Made by a program: the position numbers and the translations under genes. A DNA stretch of 39,619 bases from CAWELS01 sp964468205. Its GTDB lineage: Bacteria; Acidobacteriota; Terriglobia; Bryobacterales; Bryobacteraceae. Where the stretch lies: contig CAYXVG010000060.1 of the NCBI GenBank assembly GCA_964468205.1, positions 1 through 39,619 on the forward strand. Direction: 5' to 3'. Shown one piece after another: positions 27,054-34,682 of the stretch (position 1 is the first letter of the stretch; the number at the start of each line of letters is the position of its first letter). The notes below the pieces were generated by a model that searched no databases, was not told where the DNA came from, and worked only from the letters and a program-made list of their open reading frames with translations.

Positions 27054-27983
27054 TCATGCTTCCCGCAGCCCCGCCTTCTGCAACACCGATCGCAGATGAT
27101 CGAGAGCCTGGCGGTAGTCGTCCGTGCCGACATACTCCAGCATGAGCGGCGCCTCCGGCGTCCGACCGGCCGCCAGCTTGACGAACTTCAGATAATCGAG
27201 GTCTCCTTCGCCCGCCCCGACACCCTTGGTGACGTGCAGCTTCCGGTCTTTGGCGTGGAGGCAGTCGATCCACGGTTGCAGCTGATCGAACATCTCCTCA
27301 AGGTCATTCGCTTCCAGCAGGTTCGCCGGATCGAGCAGTGCCCGGATCCGCTGCGAGCCGACTTCCTCGAGAAAGACTCGTGTGCGCTTTGCGCTTGCGA
27401 AGATGCTCCGATAGATCGGCTCCAGAAGTACCGTGGAGCCGTGTGCGTCAGCGATTCTCGCCAGTTCCTTGACCGTCTTGACGGTTCGATACCAAACCTC
27501 CTCCTGGAAGTCGTAGGGGATCCTGGGCGCCGGCCCAGGCGGTTGGTAGTGGCCCGCTTCAGAGACGAACGAACGAACCTCCATGTGTTCACCAACCACC
27601 ATCATCCGTTCGAAGTAGTCCAGGTTCGCCTTGATCTCGGACGGGTCCGGATGGATGAGAGTCGTGTAGACGCCAATGCTGTGGATGGCGATGCCTGCAT
27701 CGCGGTAGATGCCGGCGATCTCCTTGCATCGCCCGGGGGTAAGGCCATCGAGATCACTCCGGCCGCCATACCTCCAGTAGTCGCTGTCCTTCTGGGTCAG
27801 AAAGAGCTGGATCATCTTGACACGCTGCCCGCTCAACTCCTTGGCCAGACTGGCGTTGGTCTGATCTCGAAACTGCGTTGTGGCGATCCCGACCTTTACG
27901 CCTGCCGCTGCTGCCAAGCGGTTGCGCAGCGCCGGCGCCGCCAATGCCAGCAGGGATGCCCTGCGTGTAATCCTTGGTGACAT
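27054..27983 (-). CDS. Tat-exported sugar phosphate isomerase/epimerase-like TIM barrel
   Basis: A 309-residue protein of the xylose-isomerase-like TIM-barrel superfamily (IolE/hydroxypyruvate isomerase type). MSPRITRRASLLALAAPALRNRLAAAA is a twin-arginine signal. In the barrel, GIAIHSIGVYTT, GSTVLLEPIYR, RIRALLDPANLLEAND and WIDCLHAKDRKL contain the Glu, Asp/Asn, His and Asp positions that bind the metal in this family, and PLMLEYVGTDDY closes it. The start codon abuts the stop of the Gfo/Idh/MocA gene with no spacing. Such pairs commonly convert sugars released by polysaccharide breakdown; export makes periplasmic action likely. Substrate unknown. Confidence 0.88.
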   Translation of the reverse strand: MSPRITRRASLLALAAPALRNRLAAAAGVKVGIATTQFRDQTNASLAKELSGQRVKMIQLFLTQKDSDYWRYGGRSDLDGLTPGRCKEIAGIYRDAGIAIHSIGVYTTLIHPDPSEIKANLDYFERMMVVGEHMEVRSFVSEAGHYQPPGPAPRIPYDFQEEVWYRTVKTVKELARIADAHGSTVLLEPIYRSIFASAKRTRVFLEEVGSQRIRALLDPANLLEANDLEEMFDQLQPWIDCLHAKDRKLHVTKGVGAGEGDLDYLKFVKLAAGRTPEAPLMLEYVGTDDYRQALDHLRSVLQKAGLREA

Positions 27984-29327
27984 CTAGACCTCCAACTTCC
28001 ACGGGGCGCGGTAAGGCTTGAAAACCATGGCGTCCGCCTTCGGGTCATCGGGGATACCCTGTTTTGCGGCGTCCCACCGGATACTACGCCCTATTTCCCA
28101 GGAAATGTTCATCAGATGCCCAACCGTTGTGGCGTCGTGCAGCGTCTCCGGCGTGGCATTCGGCTTCTTACGACTGCGCAGGTTGGTGAGGAACGAATCG
28201 AAATGGTTGAATCTGTCATCTATGGCTGGGGCCGTCTCTTCCGGGTTCACGAGCGAGCCTGCGGACTCAAACTTCTGGCCCCGATTCACATCTTCGACAA
28301 TCGAGTAGCCGCTGCGGTCGAGCACCATCGACGCCTCCGTGCCGAAGAAACACTTTCCGTGGGACCGGGTCTCGCGGCGATTGCCATATCGCATCGTGTA
28401 CTGAAGAAGGAATCCGTGTTTGGCGACTGGTCCTGGTCCGAACTCAAGTGTTGCGCTGAACGTATTCGGGTACTCGAAATTGTCTTCGTACGCCAGATTG
28501 CCCCCGGTTGCATAGACGGTCTTCGGCGCCGAAGCCTGCATTGCCCAAAGGACGATGTCGAAATGGTGGACGCCCCAGGCGACCTGGTGTCCGCCACCAG
28601 CCACCTTGAACCAGTCATAACCGTATTTGTAATAGATGTTGGGATTGTAGGCGCGCCAAGGGGAGGGGCCGACGTAGAAGTCCCAGTCCAACTCCGGAGG
28701 CGGATCGGAATCGGGCGGGAAGCCGGAGCCCGGCCAGTAGTTATCGTAGTCCCAAACCTTGACCTCGGAAATCTCGCCGAGTTTTCCAGCTTGGATCAAC
28801 TCGACCGCTTTCTGGTAATGCTCCTGGCTGCGTTGCTGAGTGCCGACCTGCACGATCCTGTCATACCGGCGGGCCGCCTCGATCACATACGGGCCCTCGC
28901 CGATAGACTGCCCCATCGGCTTTTCGAGGTAGACGTCCTTGCCAGCCTGGCACGCGGCAATCGTTGGCAACGCATGCCACTGCTGATTCGTAGCGACGAT
29001 TACCGCATCCACATTCTTATCCTCGATCAGCTTGCGGTAGTCCTTGTAGGCGGCCACTCGCCCGCCGCCGGCTTTCTCGCGGCCCATCTCGAGGTACTTC
29101 GAATTCACGTCGCAAACCGCGGTGAATCGCACACCCGGTTGCTTCGTGTAGTACTCGAGAAAGCGCTGTCTTCCGCGAGCGCCGCAACCGATCAGCCCGA
29201 TGTTGATCGTGTCATTCGGGCCAGGCCGGGCAATGGCCTTTGCATGGCTGCCCGCAGCCGCCCAGCCAGCCGCCATGGCGGCGCTCGACGCTCCCAAGAA
29301 ACCTCGTCGTGTAGTTGATTGGTTCAT
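27984..29327 (-). CDS. Tat-exported Gfo/Idh/MocA family NAD(P)-dependent oxidoreductase
   Basis: A 447-residue oxidoreductase, first gene of the sulfatase cluster. The signal STTRRGFLGASSAAMAAGWAAAG is a clear twin-arginine motif. The Rossmann fold follows with INIGLIGCGARGRQ, VRFTAVCDVN, DAVIVATNQQWHALPTIAACQAGKDVYLEKPMGQSIGEG, containing the family EKP motif. The C-terminal domain carries WGVHHFDIVLWAM with its catalytic-type His. Tat export is known for glucose-fructose oxidoreductase-like relatives, which fold with bound cofactor before export. It probably oxidises or rearranges a sugar released by the downstream hydrolytic enzymes. Its predicted promoter is at 29604-29631. Confidence 0.92.
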   Translation of the reverse strand: MNQSTTRRGFLGASSAAMAAGWAAAGSHAKAIARPGPNDTINIGLIGCGARGRQRFLEYYTKQPGVRFTAVCDVNSKYLEMGREKAGGGRVAAYKDYRKLIEDKNVDAVIVATNQQWHALPTIAACQAGKDVYLEKPMGQSIGEGPYVIEAARRYDRIVQVGTQQRSQEHYQKAVELIQAGKLGEISEVKVWDYDNYWPGSGFPPDSDPPPELDWDFYVGPSPWRAYNPNIYYKYGYDWFKVAGGGHQVAWGVHHFDIVLWAMQASAPKTVYATGGNLAYEDNFEYPNTFSATLEFGPGPVAKHGFLLQYTMRYGNRRETRSHGKCFFGTEASMVLDRSGYSIVEDVNRGQKFESAGSLVNPEETAPAIDDRFNHFDSFLTNLRSRKKPNATPETLHDATTVGHLMNISWEIGRSIRWDAAKQGIPDDPKADAMVFKPYRAPWKLEV

Positions 29328-29553
29328 TTCGTAAAACCTGCTTTCTCCTAACCGCTAACGGGCATGAGGATCAGCTTACGGGCTGCCGCTGCGCAAAGTA
29401 AATCGCATGCCTTCCTCAAACCGCCGATCACCAGCTCCTCGAGAGTCATGGCCTGCATACCGAAGTTGAGGAGCCTTCTGAGGCCCTCCGCCTCTCATGC
29501 CGCTCACACAGAGCGTAGCTCCTCTCGATTCGAGAAAAGACAACAAAACCATT

Positions 29554-29566
29554 TGAAAATTTCTCA
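29554..29566. promoter_or_regulatory. Candidate LacI-family operator O1
   Basis: TGAAAATTTCTCA is an imperfect copy of the palindrome seen at 29676-29687. It lies about 30-45 bases downstream of the predicted start of the sulfatase-cluster transcript, a normal place for a repressor roadblock. One of three similar sites in the 359-base region between the regulator and the cluster. Confidence 0.45.
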
Positions 29567-29603
29567 GTGATGAAGCCCAACACTCTGGAGACTCTCAACG
29601 CCA

Positions 29604-29631
29604 ATTATATGCGAATAACAGGGGAAAGCAA
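29604..29631 (-). promoter_or_regulatory. Predicted promoter of the sulfatase cluster
   Basis: On the minus strand TATAAT occupies 29609-29604, a perfect -10 box, with TTGCTT at 29631-29626 as a weaker -35 box after a 16-base spacer. Transcription would begin near 29597, giving a leader of about 270 bases before the Gfo/Idh/MocA gene. Candidate operators flank it on both sides. Confidence 0.5.
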
Positions 29632-29640
29632 CATGCGATC

Positions 29641-29669
29641 TTGAATTTTCATCCAGACGAAGTTACACT
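29641..29669 (+). promoter_or_regulatory. Predicted promoter of the LacI regulator
   Basis: TTGAAT at 29641-29646 and TACACT at 29664-29669 are spaced by 17 bases. Transcription would begin around 29676, leaving a leader of roughly 11 bases before the ATG at 29687, which has no Shine-Dalgarno. The -35 box overlaps operator O2 and the start point overlaps operator O3, which suits autorepression. Confidence 0.4.
29642..29651. promoter_or_regulatory. Candidate LacI-family operator O2
   Basis: TGAATTTTCA, a near copy of the TGAAAATTTTCA palindrome lacking two central bases. It overlaps the -35 box of the regulator promoter and lies ten bases upstream of the -35 box of the sulfatase-cluster promoter. 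Confidence 0.4.
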
Positions 29670-29675
29670 GAGATC

Positions 29676-29687
29676 TGAAAATTTTCA
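29676..29687. promoter_or_regulatory. Candidate LacI-family operator O3, perfect palindrome at the regulator start codon
   Basis: TGAAAATTTTCA is a perfect 12-base palindrome whose last base is the A of the regulator's ATG. Binding here would block initiation of the regulator gene itself. It is the best of three related sites in this intergenic region and the likely core of the operator consensus. Confidence 0.55.
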
Positions 29688-30793
29688 TGGCAATGAGGAA
29701 TGGTCATCATCGACGCTCCCACACACGGACTCGCTCGCGGAAGGTCACGCTCGCGGAAATCGCCCGTGCCGCCGGTGTGAGCGTCGCTACCGCCTCACGC
29801 GTTCTCTCGGGTGGAGCCAAGGTTAGCGCCGAGTTGGAACGTAAGGTTCTGAATGCTGTGCAGCGGCTGGGAGGAAGCAGCCATCCACGGGCCCGAACGG
29901 GGCTTTTTGCCGTGCTGCTAGGAAATCGGCCGATACTCCATGGATTCCACACCCGGGTGCTTCTGGGGATAGAATCCTTCTTTCGCGATCGGGGTGCGGC
30001 GACGATGTTTCTCCCGCTGTACTACAATCCGGAACTTGCCCCGAACGCTGTGGCGCTGCCACGGGTCCTGCAACTCCGGCACAGTGCCGTTGATGGCTTC
30101 GTTCTTGCCGGCACTCACTCCGCCAACCTGATTGAGCGGCTCGAGCGGTTGGACCGCCCATTCGTGGTTTATGGGAACAACATGTGCGGAGATTGGGACA
30201 CGAAGCACGTAGACTCCGTCTTCAGCGACGATTTTGGGGGCGCATACGAGGTCACGCGCCACTTGATCGAAGCCGGGCGCCGCGAGATTTGGTTTCTGGC
30301 CGACCGCGACTTACCTTGGCGCCGCACACGATATGAAGGCTATCGCAAGGCAGTCGAAGAGGCTGGGCTTCAACCACGCGCGCTACCGGTCACCCCGACG
30401 AATGAGGCGGAAGCCGGCTATCTGGCCGCTAAATCGCTCTTTGCCGGCGGATCTCCGGTGGACGCCATCCTCGCGGGTGGAGATCCAGCGGCGCAAGGTG
30501 TGTACGAAGCGGCCAGGGAGAGAGAGCTACGGGTCGGAATCGATCTCTCTGTGGCTGGTTTTGACGATTTCCAGGAGGGTGTGGCGCTGGACCCGCCACT
30601 TACTACCGTACGGACCTTCCCCGAAGAAATTGGTCAGCGCCTGGCAGAGTTGGTCTGGCGGCGGTCAGAAGATAAATCTCTCCCGCCACGGCGAATGATC
30701 GTTCCTACCCGTTTGATCCACCGGGAGTCGGTTCGAATGGAAGCAGATGCGAGCCGGCGGGCGAAACCAGTCACGGTCGAGGAGAGCGCCTAA
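29687..30793 (+). CDS. LacI-family transcriptional regulator
   Basis: A 368-residue regulator. The LacI helix-turn-helix is at residues 20-43 (VTLAEIARAAGVSVATASRVLSGG), followed by the hinge and a periplasmic-binding-protein-like effector domain (about 65-345) with FAVLLGNRP, GGAYEVTRHLIEAGRREIWFL, VDAILAGGDPAAQGVYEAARERELRVGIDLSVAGFDD and PPLTTVR as in sugar-responsive members. The N-terminal 19 basic residues before the helix-turn-helix are longer than usual, and a second ATG at 29693 is possible; neither has a ribosome binding site. It is divergent from the sulfatase cluster, with three palindromic sites between, so it most likely represses the cluster and itself until a glycan-derived sugar binds. 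Confidence 0.93.
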   Translation: MAMRNGHHRRSHTRTRSRKVTLAEIARAAGVSVATASRVLSGGAKVSAELERKVLNAVQRLGGSSHPRARTGLFAVLLGNRPILHGFHTRVLLGIESFFRDRGAATMFLPLYYNPELAPNAVALPRVLQLRHSAVDGFVLAGTHSANLIERLERLDRPFVVYGNNMCGDWDTKHVDSVFSDDFGGAYEVTRHLIEAGRREIWFLADRDLPWRRTRYEGYRKAVEEAGLQPRALPVTPTNEAEAGYLAAKSLFAGGSPVDAILAGGDPAAQGVYEAARERELRVGIDLSVAGFDDFQEGVALDPPLTTVRTFPEEIGQRLAELVWRRSEDKSLPPRRMIVPTRLIHRESVRMEADASRRAKPVTVEESA

Positions 30794-30939
30794 GCCCTTC
30801 TCTCAACCTTCCCGTCGCCGGCCAAACACCGGGCCAAGGGCTGGTACTCGAGGACTAAGGTTCTACTCCTTTTCCGCCGATCATAATAGCCTGAGCGAGA
30901 GCAATCGGAGCCTGTCCTCACTTAATCAGAGAGAACACG

Positions 30940-32094
30940 ATGGATTCGGTCCAAAGCGCCAATGAGTTCAAGCGGCGATATATGGTCGAAACCAGAGCGC
31001 GCATGATTGCGGATCCGGCGGCGAAGTTGCGCTACCTGCAAAGAGCCATGCAAGCCGAGTCGGGTAGCGATAAGCCACCCGAACGGCGGTCGCGGCGCTC
31101 TACTGTATTGGTTGCAGTGCTCTTGCTGTTGCCGCTTCCCACCGTTTCGGATGCGGTTCGGCGCTCGCATGTCCCGGAGATGCCGTACCCGCAGCCGGCC
31201 GCTACAGCCGCAAGCCGACATTCCAGCGTCTGGCTCGTGGATGACCGGGGCAGTTATGAGGTCTACAGCAACGGCCTCCGGGTGGAGAACCATTTCACGG
31301 TTGCCAACCAGAGCCGCCGGTATCCGGTCTATGACCGCGAGACGCTGGAACTCGCCGAGTGGCGTGTCGGACCGGTGGGGATTGTGTATCACACTACGGA
31401 GAATCAACAGGCGCCGTTCAATCAGTCCTACAACGGGCGGCTGAAACGGGTGGGTAGATGGATGCTGGAATTTGTACAGCGAAAGCGAGCCTATCACTTT
31501 GTGGTGGACCGCTTCGGGCGGGTTCACCGGGTAGTGCGGGAGACCGACACTGCCAATCACGCCGGCTACTCGATATGGGCTGACAAGCGCCATGTTTACA
31601 TCAACTTGAATCCAAGTTTCATCGGCGTATCGTTTGAGACGGCAACCGAGCGTAGCGCGGAAGGGGCGGAGATCAACTCCGCCCAGGTTCACGCGGCCCG
31701 GGTGTTAACCGAAATGTTGCGGAGCAGATATGGCATTCGGCCGGAGAATTGCGTTTCTCACGCACAGGTATCCGTGTTCCCCCGGGCGATGACTGCCGGT
31801 AACCACACCGACTGGGCTGCAAACTTCCCGTTTCAGGCAATCGGTCTTGGCGACAACTACGCTCTGCCCCACGCCGCCATAGCGATCTTCGGATTCGATT
31901 ACGGGCTTCCCTACATCCAGGCCACCGGGCCGGACCTCTGGAAGGGGATCGCTTTGGGTGAAAACGAACTCAGGCTTCGCGCCGCGCAGGCAGGGCAGGA
32001 GATCGGCCAGTACAAAGCTGGCCGAAAGCAAAAGTATCGCGAAATTCTAAGGGTAATCAAAGACACAATTTCCTCTGAGGAGTCGGAATCATGA
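30940..32094 (+). CDS. Membrane-anchored N-acetylmuramoyl-L-alanine amidase-like protein
   Basis: 384 residues. The first 50 are polar and basic, followed by one membrane helix at about 54-70 and a periplasmic part. Residues 145-305 resemble an Amidase_2/PGRP fold: GIVYHTTEN with His151, RAYHFVVDRFGRVHRVV, NHAGYSIWADKRHVYINLNPSFIGVSFE, and ENCVSHAQVSVFP followed by NHTDWAANFPF, which resembles the segment carrying the last metal ligand. This would cleave the amide between muramic acid and the stem peptide, but catalytic competence cannot be proved from sequence. The TGA overlaps the ATG of the actin-like gene (ATGA), so the pair is translated together. The cytoplasmic N-terminal tail could contact that partner. 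No clear promoter was found in the 146 bases upstream. Confidence 0.8.
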   Translation: MDSVQSANEFKRRYMVETRARMIADPAAKLRYLQRAMQAESGSDKPPERRSRRSTVLVAVLLLLPLPTVSDAVRRSHVPEMPYPQPAATAASRHSSVWLVDDRGSYEVYSNGLRVENHFTVANQSRRYPVYDRETLELAEWRVGPVGIVYHTTENQQAPFNQSYNGRLKRVGRWMLEFVQRKRAYHFVVDRFGRVHRVVRETDTANHAGYSIWADKRHVYINLNPSFIGVSFETATERSAEGAEINSAQVHAARVLTEMLRSRYGIRPENCVSHAQVSVFPRAMTAGNHTDWAANFPFQAIGLGDNYALPHAAIAIFGFDYGLPYIQATGPDLWKGIALGENELRLRAAQAGQEIGQYKAGRKQKYREILRVIKDTISSEESES

Positions 32095-33098
32095 GTGACC
32101 AAGGGCGTAAACCAAGTCTCGCGGTCGGACTGGACATCGGGACCAGCCGCATCGTAACCGCCACGAAAGAAGGCAACAGTTTTGGCTACCAAAGCGAGTT
32201 GAATGCTTTCGTAAACGTGCCTTTCTCGAAAATGACCGAGCAGGCCCTTACCCGGGAAGGCATTCCATACACCCGCAAGAACGGGGATCTCATAGTCCAC
32301 GGCAATGAGTCAGTCCGCTTCGCTGCGCTGCTTGGACGGGAGGCGCGCCGGCCGATGATGGCCGGACTGCTCAATCCCTCCGAGGGAGAAAGCAGCACCG
32401 TGATCCGGACGTTGGTCGAAACGATGCTCGGTGCGGAGGAAGGCGAGGGCCGGCCTCTGTACTTCAGCATTCCAGCGCCGCCCCTGGAAGGGGATATCGA
32501 CCTGACCTATCACAGCGCCACTCTGCGTGACCTGCTCTCCGAGAAGGGCTACCAAGTCAACAGCATCGACGAAGGACTCGCCGTGGTTTACGGCGAACTC
32601 GAGGATACCAACTTCACGGGAATCGGCATCAGTTGCGGCGGTGGGCTCTGCAATGTCAGTCTGGCCTACCTTTCGATGCCGGTAATTAGTTTCAGTGTCC
32701 CCAAGGCTGGTGATTTCATCGACACGAGCGCGGCTTCTGTCACCGGGGAAAGCGCTACGCGCATCCGGCTTGCAAAGGAGAAGGACTTCCATTTCAACGG
32801 GGCTTTCCCCAATCAGGTTCATCAAGCGCTGGGAGTGTACTACGACGACATGATCAAAACCCTGCTGGCGGGGATGAAGAAAGCGTTCTCTTCATCAACT
32901 GATCTGCCCAAGTTCGACCGGCCTGTTCCGGTTGTCTTGAGCGGAGGTACCGCGATGCCCAAGGGTTTTGCCGGCCGCTTCGAAAAGGCTCTTCAGGCGC
33001 AAGACTTCCCGGTGCAGATCTCAGAGGTCAGAGCCGCCGAGAAACCCCTCGAAACCACGGCGAAAGGCGCTCTGGTGGCCGCCCTCGCCGACAGCTAA
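32091..33098 (+). CDS. Actin-like ATPase (MreB/FtsA/ParM superfamily) of uncharacterised type
   Basis: 335 residues with the actin-superfamily nucleotide-binding motifs: phosphate-1 GLDIGTSRIVTA at residues 13-24, phosphate-2 GIGISCGGGLCNVSL near 185-200, and the adenosine motif VVLSGGTAMPKGF near 283-295. The Q/T-rich signatures of true MreB and the SHS2 insertion of FtsA were not seen, so it looks like a separate branch. No membrane segment. It overlaps the preceding amidase by four bases (ATGA) and ends before a convergent nucleoside hydrolase. A filament-forming protein that positions or controls the amidase is plausible by analogy with MreB/FtsA systems but not shown. Confidence 0.8.
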   Translation: MSDQGRKPSLAVGLDIGTSRIVTATKEGNSFGYQSELNAFVNVPFSKMTEQALTREGIPYTRKNGDLIVHGNESVRFAALLGREARRPMMAGLLNPSEGESSTVIRTLVETMLGAEEGEGRPLYFSIPAPPLEGDIDLTYHSATLRDLLSEKGYQVNSIDEGLAVVYGELEDTNFTGIGISCGGGLCNVSLAYLSMPVISFSVPKAGDFIDTSAASVTGESATRIRLAKEKDFHFNGAFPNQVHQALGVYYDDMIKTLLAGMKKAFSSSTDLPKFDRPVPVVLSGGTAMPKGFAGRFEKALQAQDFPVQISEVRAAEKPLETTAKGALVAALADS

Positions 33099-33130
33099 CA
33101 GAGAGCGGGCGCACCACTTGCCCGGCGGGA

Positions 33131-34069
33131 CTACCGCTTCATGCGAGCGCGTTCGATTTGGTAGAGTGCGCCCTCGAGCAGATTGAACGATCGCACCCGG
33201 TCCACGTGAAAAATCCGAATCATCGGCCCGTATCGCTTCGAGAAATCGTAGTCCAGGTCGTGGTCAATCCGCGGCGCCTCGACCTTCTCCCATTCGACCG
33301 TGACCGGGTCGATCAGCGCCGCAATGTCGCCGAGGTCGAAAAAGCCCTTGCTGTCTGACGCTGACCAGGCCTTCTCCATCCGCCGGTCGTACAAGAACTT
33401 GCCAAGCGGGCTCACGGGGACGATCCTGGCCTTCATCTCATCGGCGGGCATCCGGAGGTAGGTTCCCGTGTCGAACAGAACCAACTGGCAAGGCATTTCA
33501 AAGATCGCCTGGACTGCCTTTATGTCGTTGTAGGCATTGAAGTTCCAGCATTGCGTGGGCCAGCGGGTCCGCCCGTGCCAGAAGACGACCACCCGGTCGG
33601 CGATCTCCGGCGCTTTGATGAGAGCCGCCGCGGCGTCCGTCGCCGGGCCGAGCAATACGAGCCAGAGCGGATTTTCGGGCGTGGCGGCCCGTGCCCGCTC
33701 GATGATGAAGTCGACACCTTCGGACTCCGGCGCGCGATCCGGGTAGGTCATCGGATCCGAACCGCGTTTCACCGGGAATTTGCCGGAGACACCAGCCAGG
33801 TCCAAAATGCGCTGCATTTCTTGATATGACTTCTCGATACCTTCCGAGCCCCCTTTGCCGCCAAAGTGGGCGGCGACCCAGCCTTCGAGTTGGAGCCTTT
33901 GCGGGAAGCCCAGCGCCAGCGCGAGGGCGAACTGGTCGTCAACCTCGTTGGCTGCGTCGCTGTCGATGATAACGGGGATGGGCCCCGCCGGCGGCGGCCA
34001 CGGAGCAACTGGGCGCTCCGCTGCCGCCGAGAATCCGAGCACAAGAAAAGATAGAATCAGTATCCGCAA
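33131..34069 (-). CDS. Exported nucleoside hydrolase-like protein (IunH superfamily)
   Basis: 312 residues from a TTG start at 34069; this start gives a signal peptide (LRILILSFLVLGFSAAA), while the longer frame to the ATG at 34252 runs through the divergent gene and adds a chain without a signal. The calcium-binding motif appears as VIIDSDAANEVDDQFAL, a variant of the classical DTDPGxDD, and LLGPATDAAAAL, FWHGRTRWPTQCWNFNAYNDIKA and the C-terminal IDPVTVEWEKVEAPRIDHDLDYDF fit the inosine-uridine nucleoside hydrolase fold. It would hydrolyse N-ribosyl bonds in the periplasm; the altered motif makes the substrate uncertain. Confidence 0.82.
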   Translation of the reverse strand: MRILILSFLVLGFSAAAERPVAPWPPPAGPIPVIIDSDAANEVDDQFALALALGFPQRLQLEGWVAAHFGGKGGSEGIEKSYQEMQRILDLAGVSGKFPVKRGSDPMTYPDRAPESEGVDFIIERARAATPENPLWLVLLGPATDAAAALIKAPEIADRVVVFWHGRTRWPTQCWNFNAYNDIKAVQAIFEMPCQLVLFDTGTYLRMPADEMKARIVPVSPLGKFLYDRRMEKAWSASDSKGFFDLGDIAALIDPVTVEWEKVEAPRIDHDLDYDFSKRYGPMIRIFHVDRVRSFNLLEGALYQIERARMKR

Positions 34070-34132
34070 CTTAGTTCCGTCCTTCTGGGTTAGTGTACTC
34101 GAACCCGGTATTCCGGAGGTGGAGGACACAAG

Positions 34133-34654
34133 ATGAAATACCTGCTGATTGTTTTGATGATGACATCCGCGATGTTCGCTCAGGCCCCTGACGGGGAGAA
34201 ACCGGCGTTTCCGCCCTTGCTCGAGCGGTTCCTCGGATTGGCCGAAGGGCAAGCCGGCGCGATCGTCGATGCAAACGAGCAGTTTGAAAACGACCCGATC
34301 CTGAAGGAGAAGGTAGAGACCCTGCGTCAGTTGCAGAGCGACCTTTCGCAGGCCCTAAACGAGGAGTTCCCCAATGCCGGGGCGATCGGCGCCCTCGCGG
34401 TTGATACGGAGATGCTGGACCGGGAGTTGCGCGCCGAGCGGGAGGCTTTCCAGCAGGAGATGATCGAAGGCATACTAGGCTTCTCCGGGGACGATGAGGA
34501 ACCGTCAGAGGTCGTGAAGCGCCTCAATATGCTGGAGCGCGCCAAGAAACTCGAGCCGATCTATGAGATGGCCGTCAGGTTCCGCCTCGTGGACACACCC
34601 CGGCAAATGCGCCAGCAGCGCAAGGAGGGCGCAGACGCTCCGGAAGTCGAATAG
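34133..34654 (+). CDS. Small secreted Spy/CpxP-like helical protein
   Basis: 173 residues. A Shine-Dalgarno GGAGG at 34121-34125 fixes the ATG. A short signal peptide (MKYLLIVLMMTSAMFAQA) is followed by an almost all-helical, acidic chain with LLERFLGLAEGQAGAIVDANEQFE, comparable to the LTxxQ segments of Spy/CpxP periplasmic chaperones, and a charged tail. This assignment is by resemblance of length, helicity and one segment; the function is unproven. It is divergent from the nucleoside hydrolase with 63 bases between starts. Confidence 0.65.
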   Translation: MKYLLIVLMMTSAMFAQAPDGEKPAFPPLLERFLGLAEGQAGAIVDANEQFENDPILKEKVETLRQLQSDLSQALNEEFPNAGAIGALAVDTEMLDRELRAEREAFQQEMIEGILGFSGDDEEPSEVVKRLNMLERAKKLEPIYEMAVRFRLVDTPRQMRQQRKEGADAPEVE

Positions 34655-34682
34655 AAAGGGGGACTTCCAATTCCGGAAACAA

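Noticed and set aside
26912..27133. N-terminal extension of the sulfatase at 25463-26911 up to an ATG at 27133.
   Set aside because: The extension overlaps the isomerase gene, has no signal peptide and is Arg/Cys-rich; the start with a ribosome binding site at 26911 is better.
28116..29318. Long plus-strand open frame antisense to the Gfo/Idh/MocA gene.
   Set aside because: Shadow of a well-conserved gene, without motif or start signal.
30793..30842. Inverted repeat AGCCCTT...AAGGGCT after the regulator gene as a terminator.
   Set aside because: The stem is only seven bases with a long interior and no U-run.
34070..34252. Extension of the nucleoside hydrolase to the ATG at 34252.
   Set aside because: It would overlap the coding start of the divergent secreted protein and remove the signal peptide from the N-terminus.
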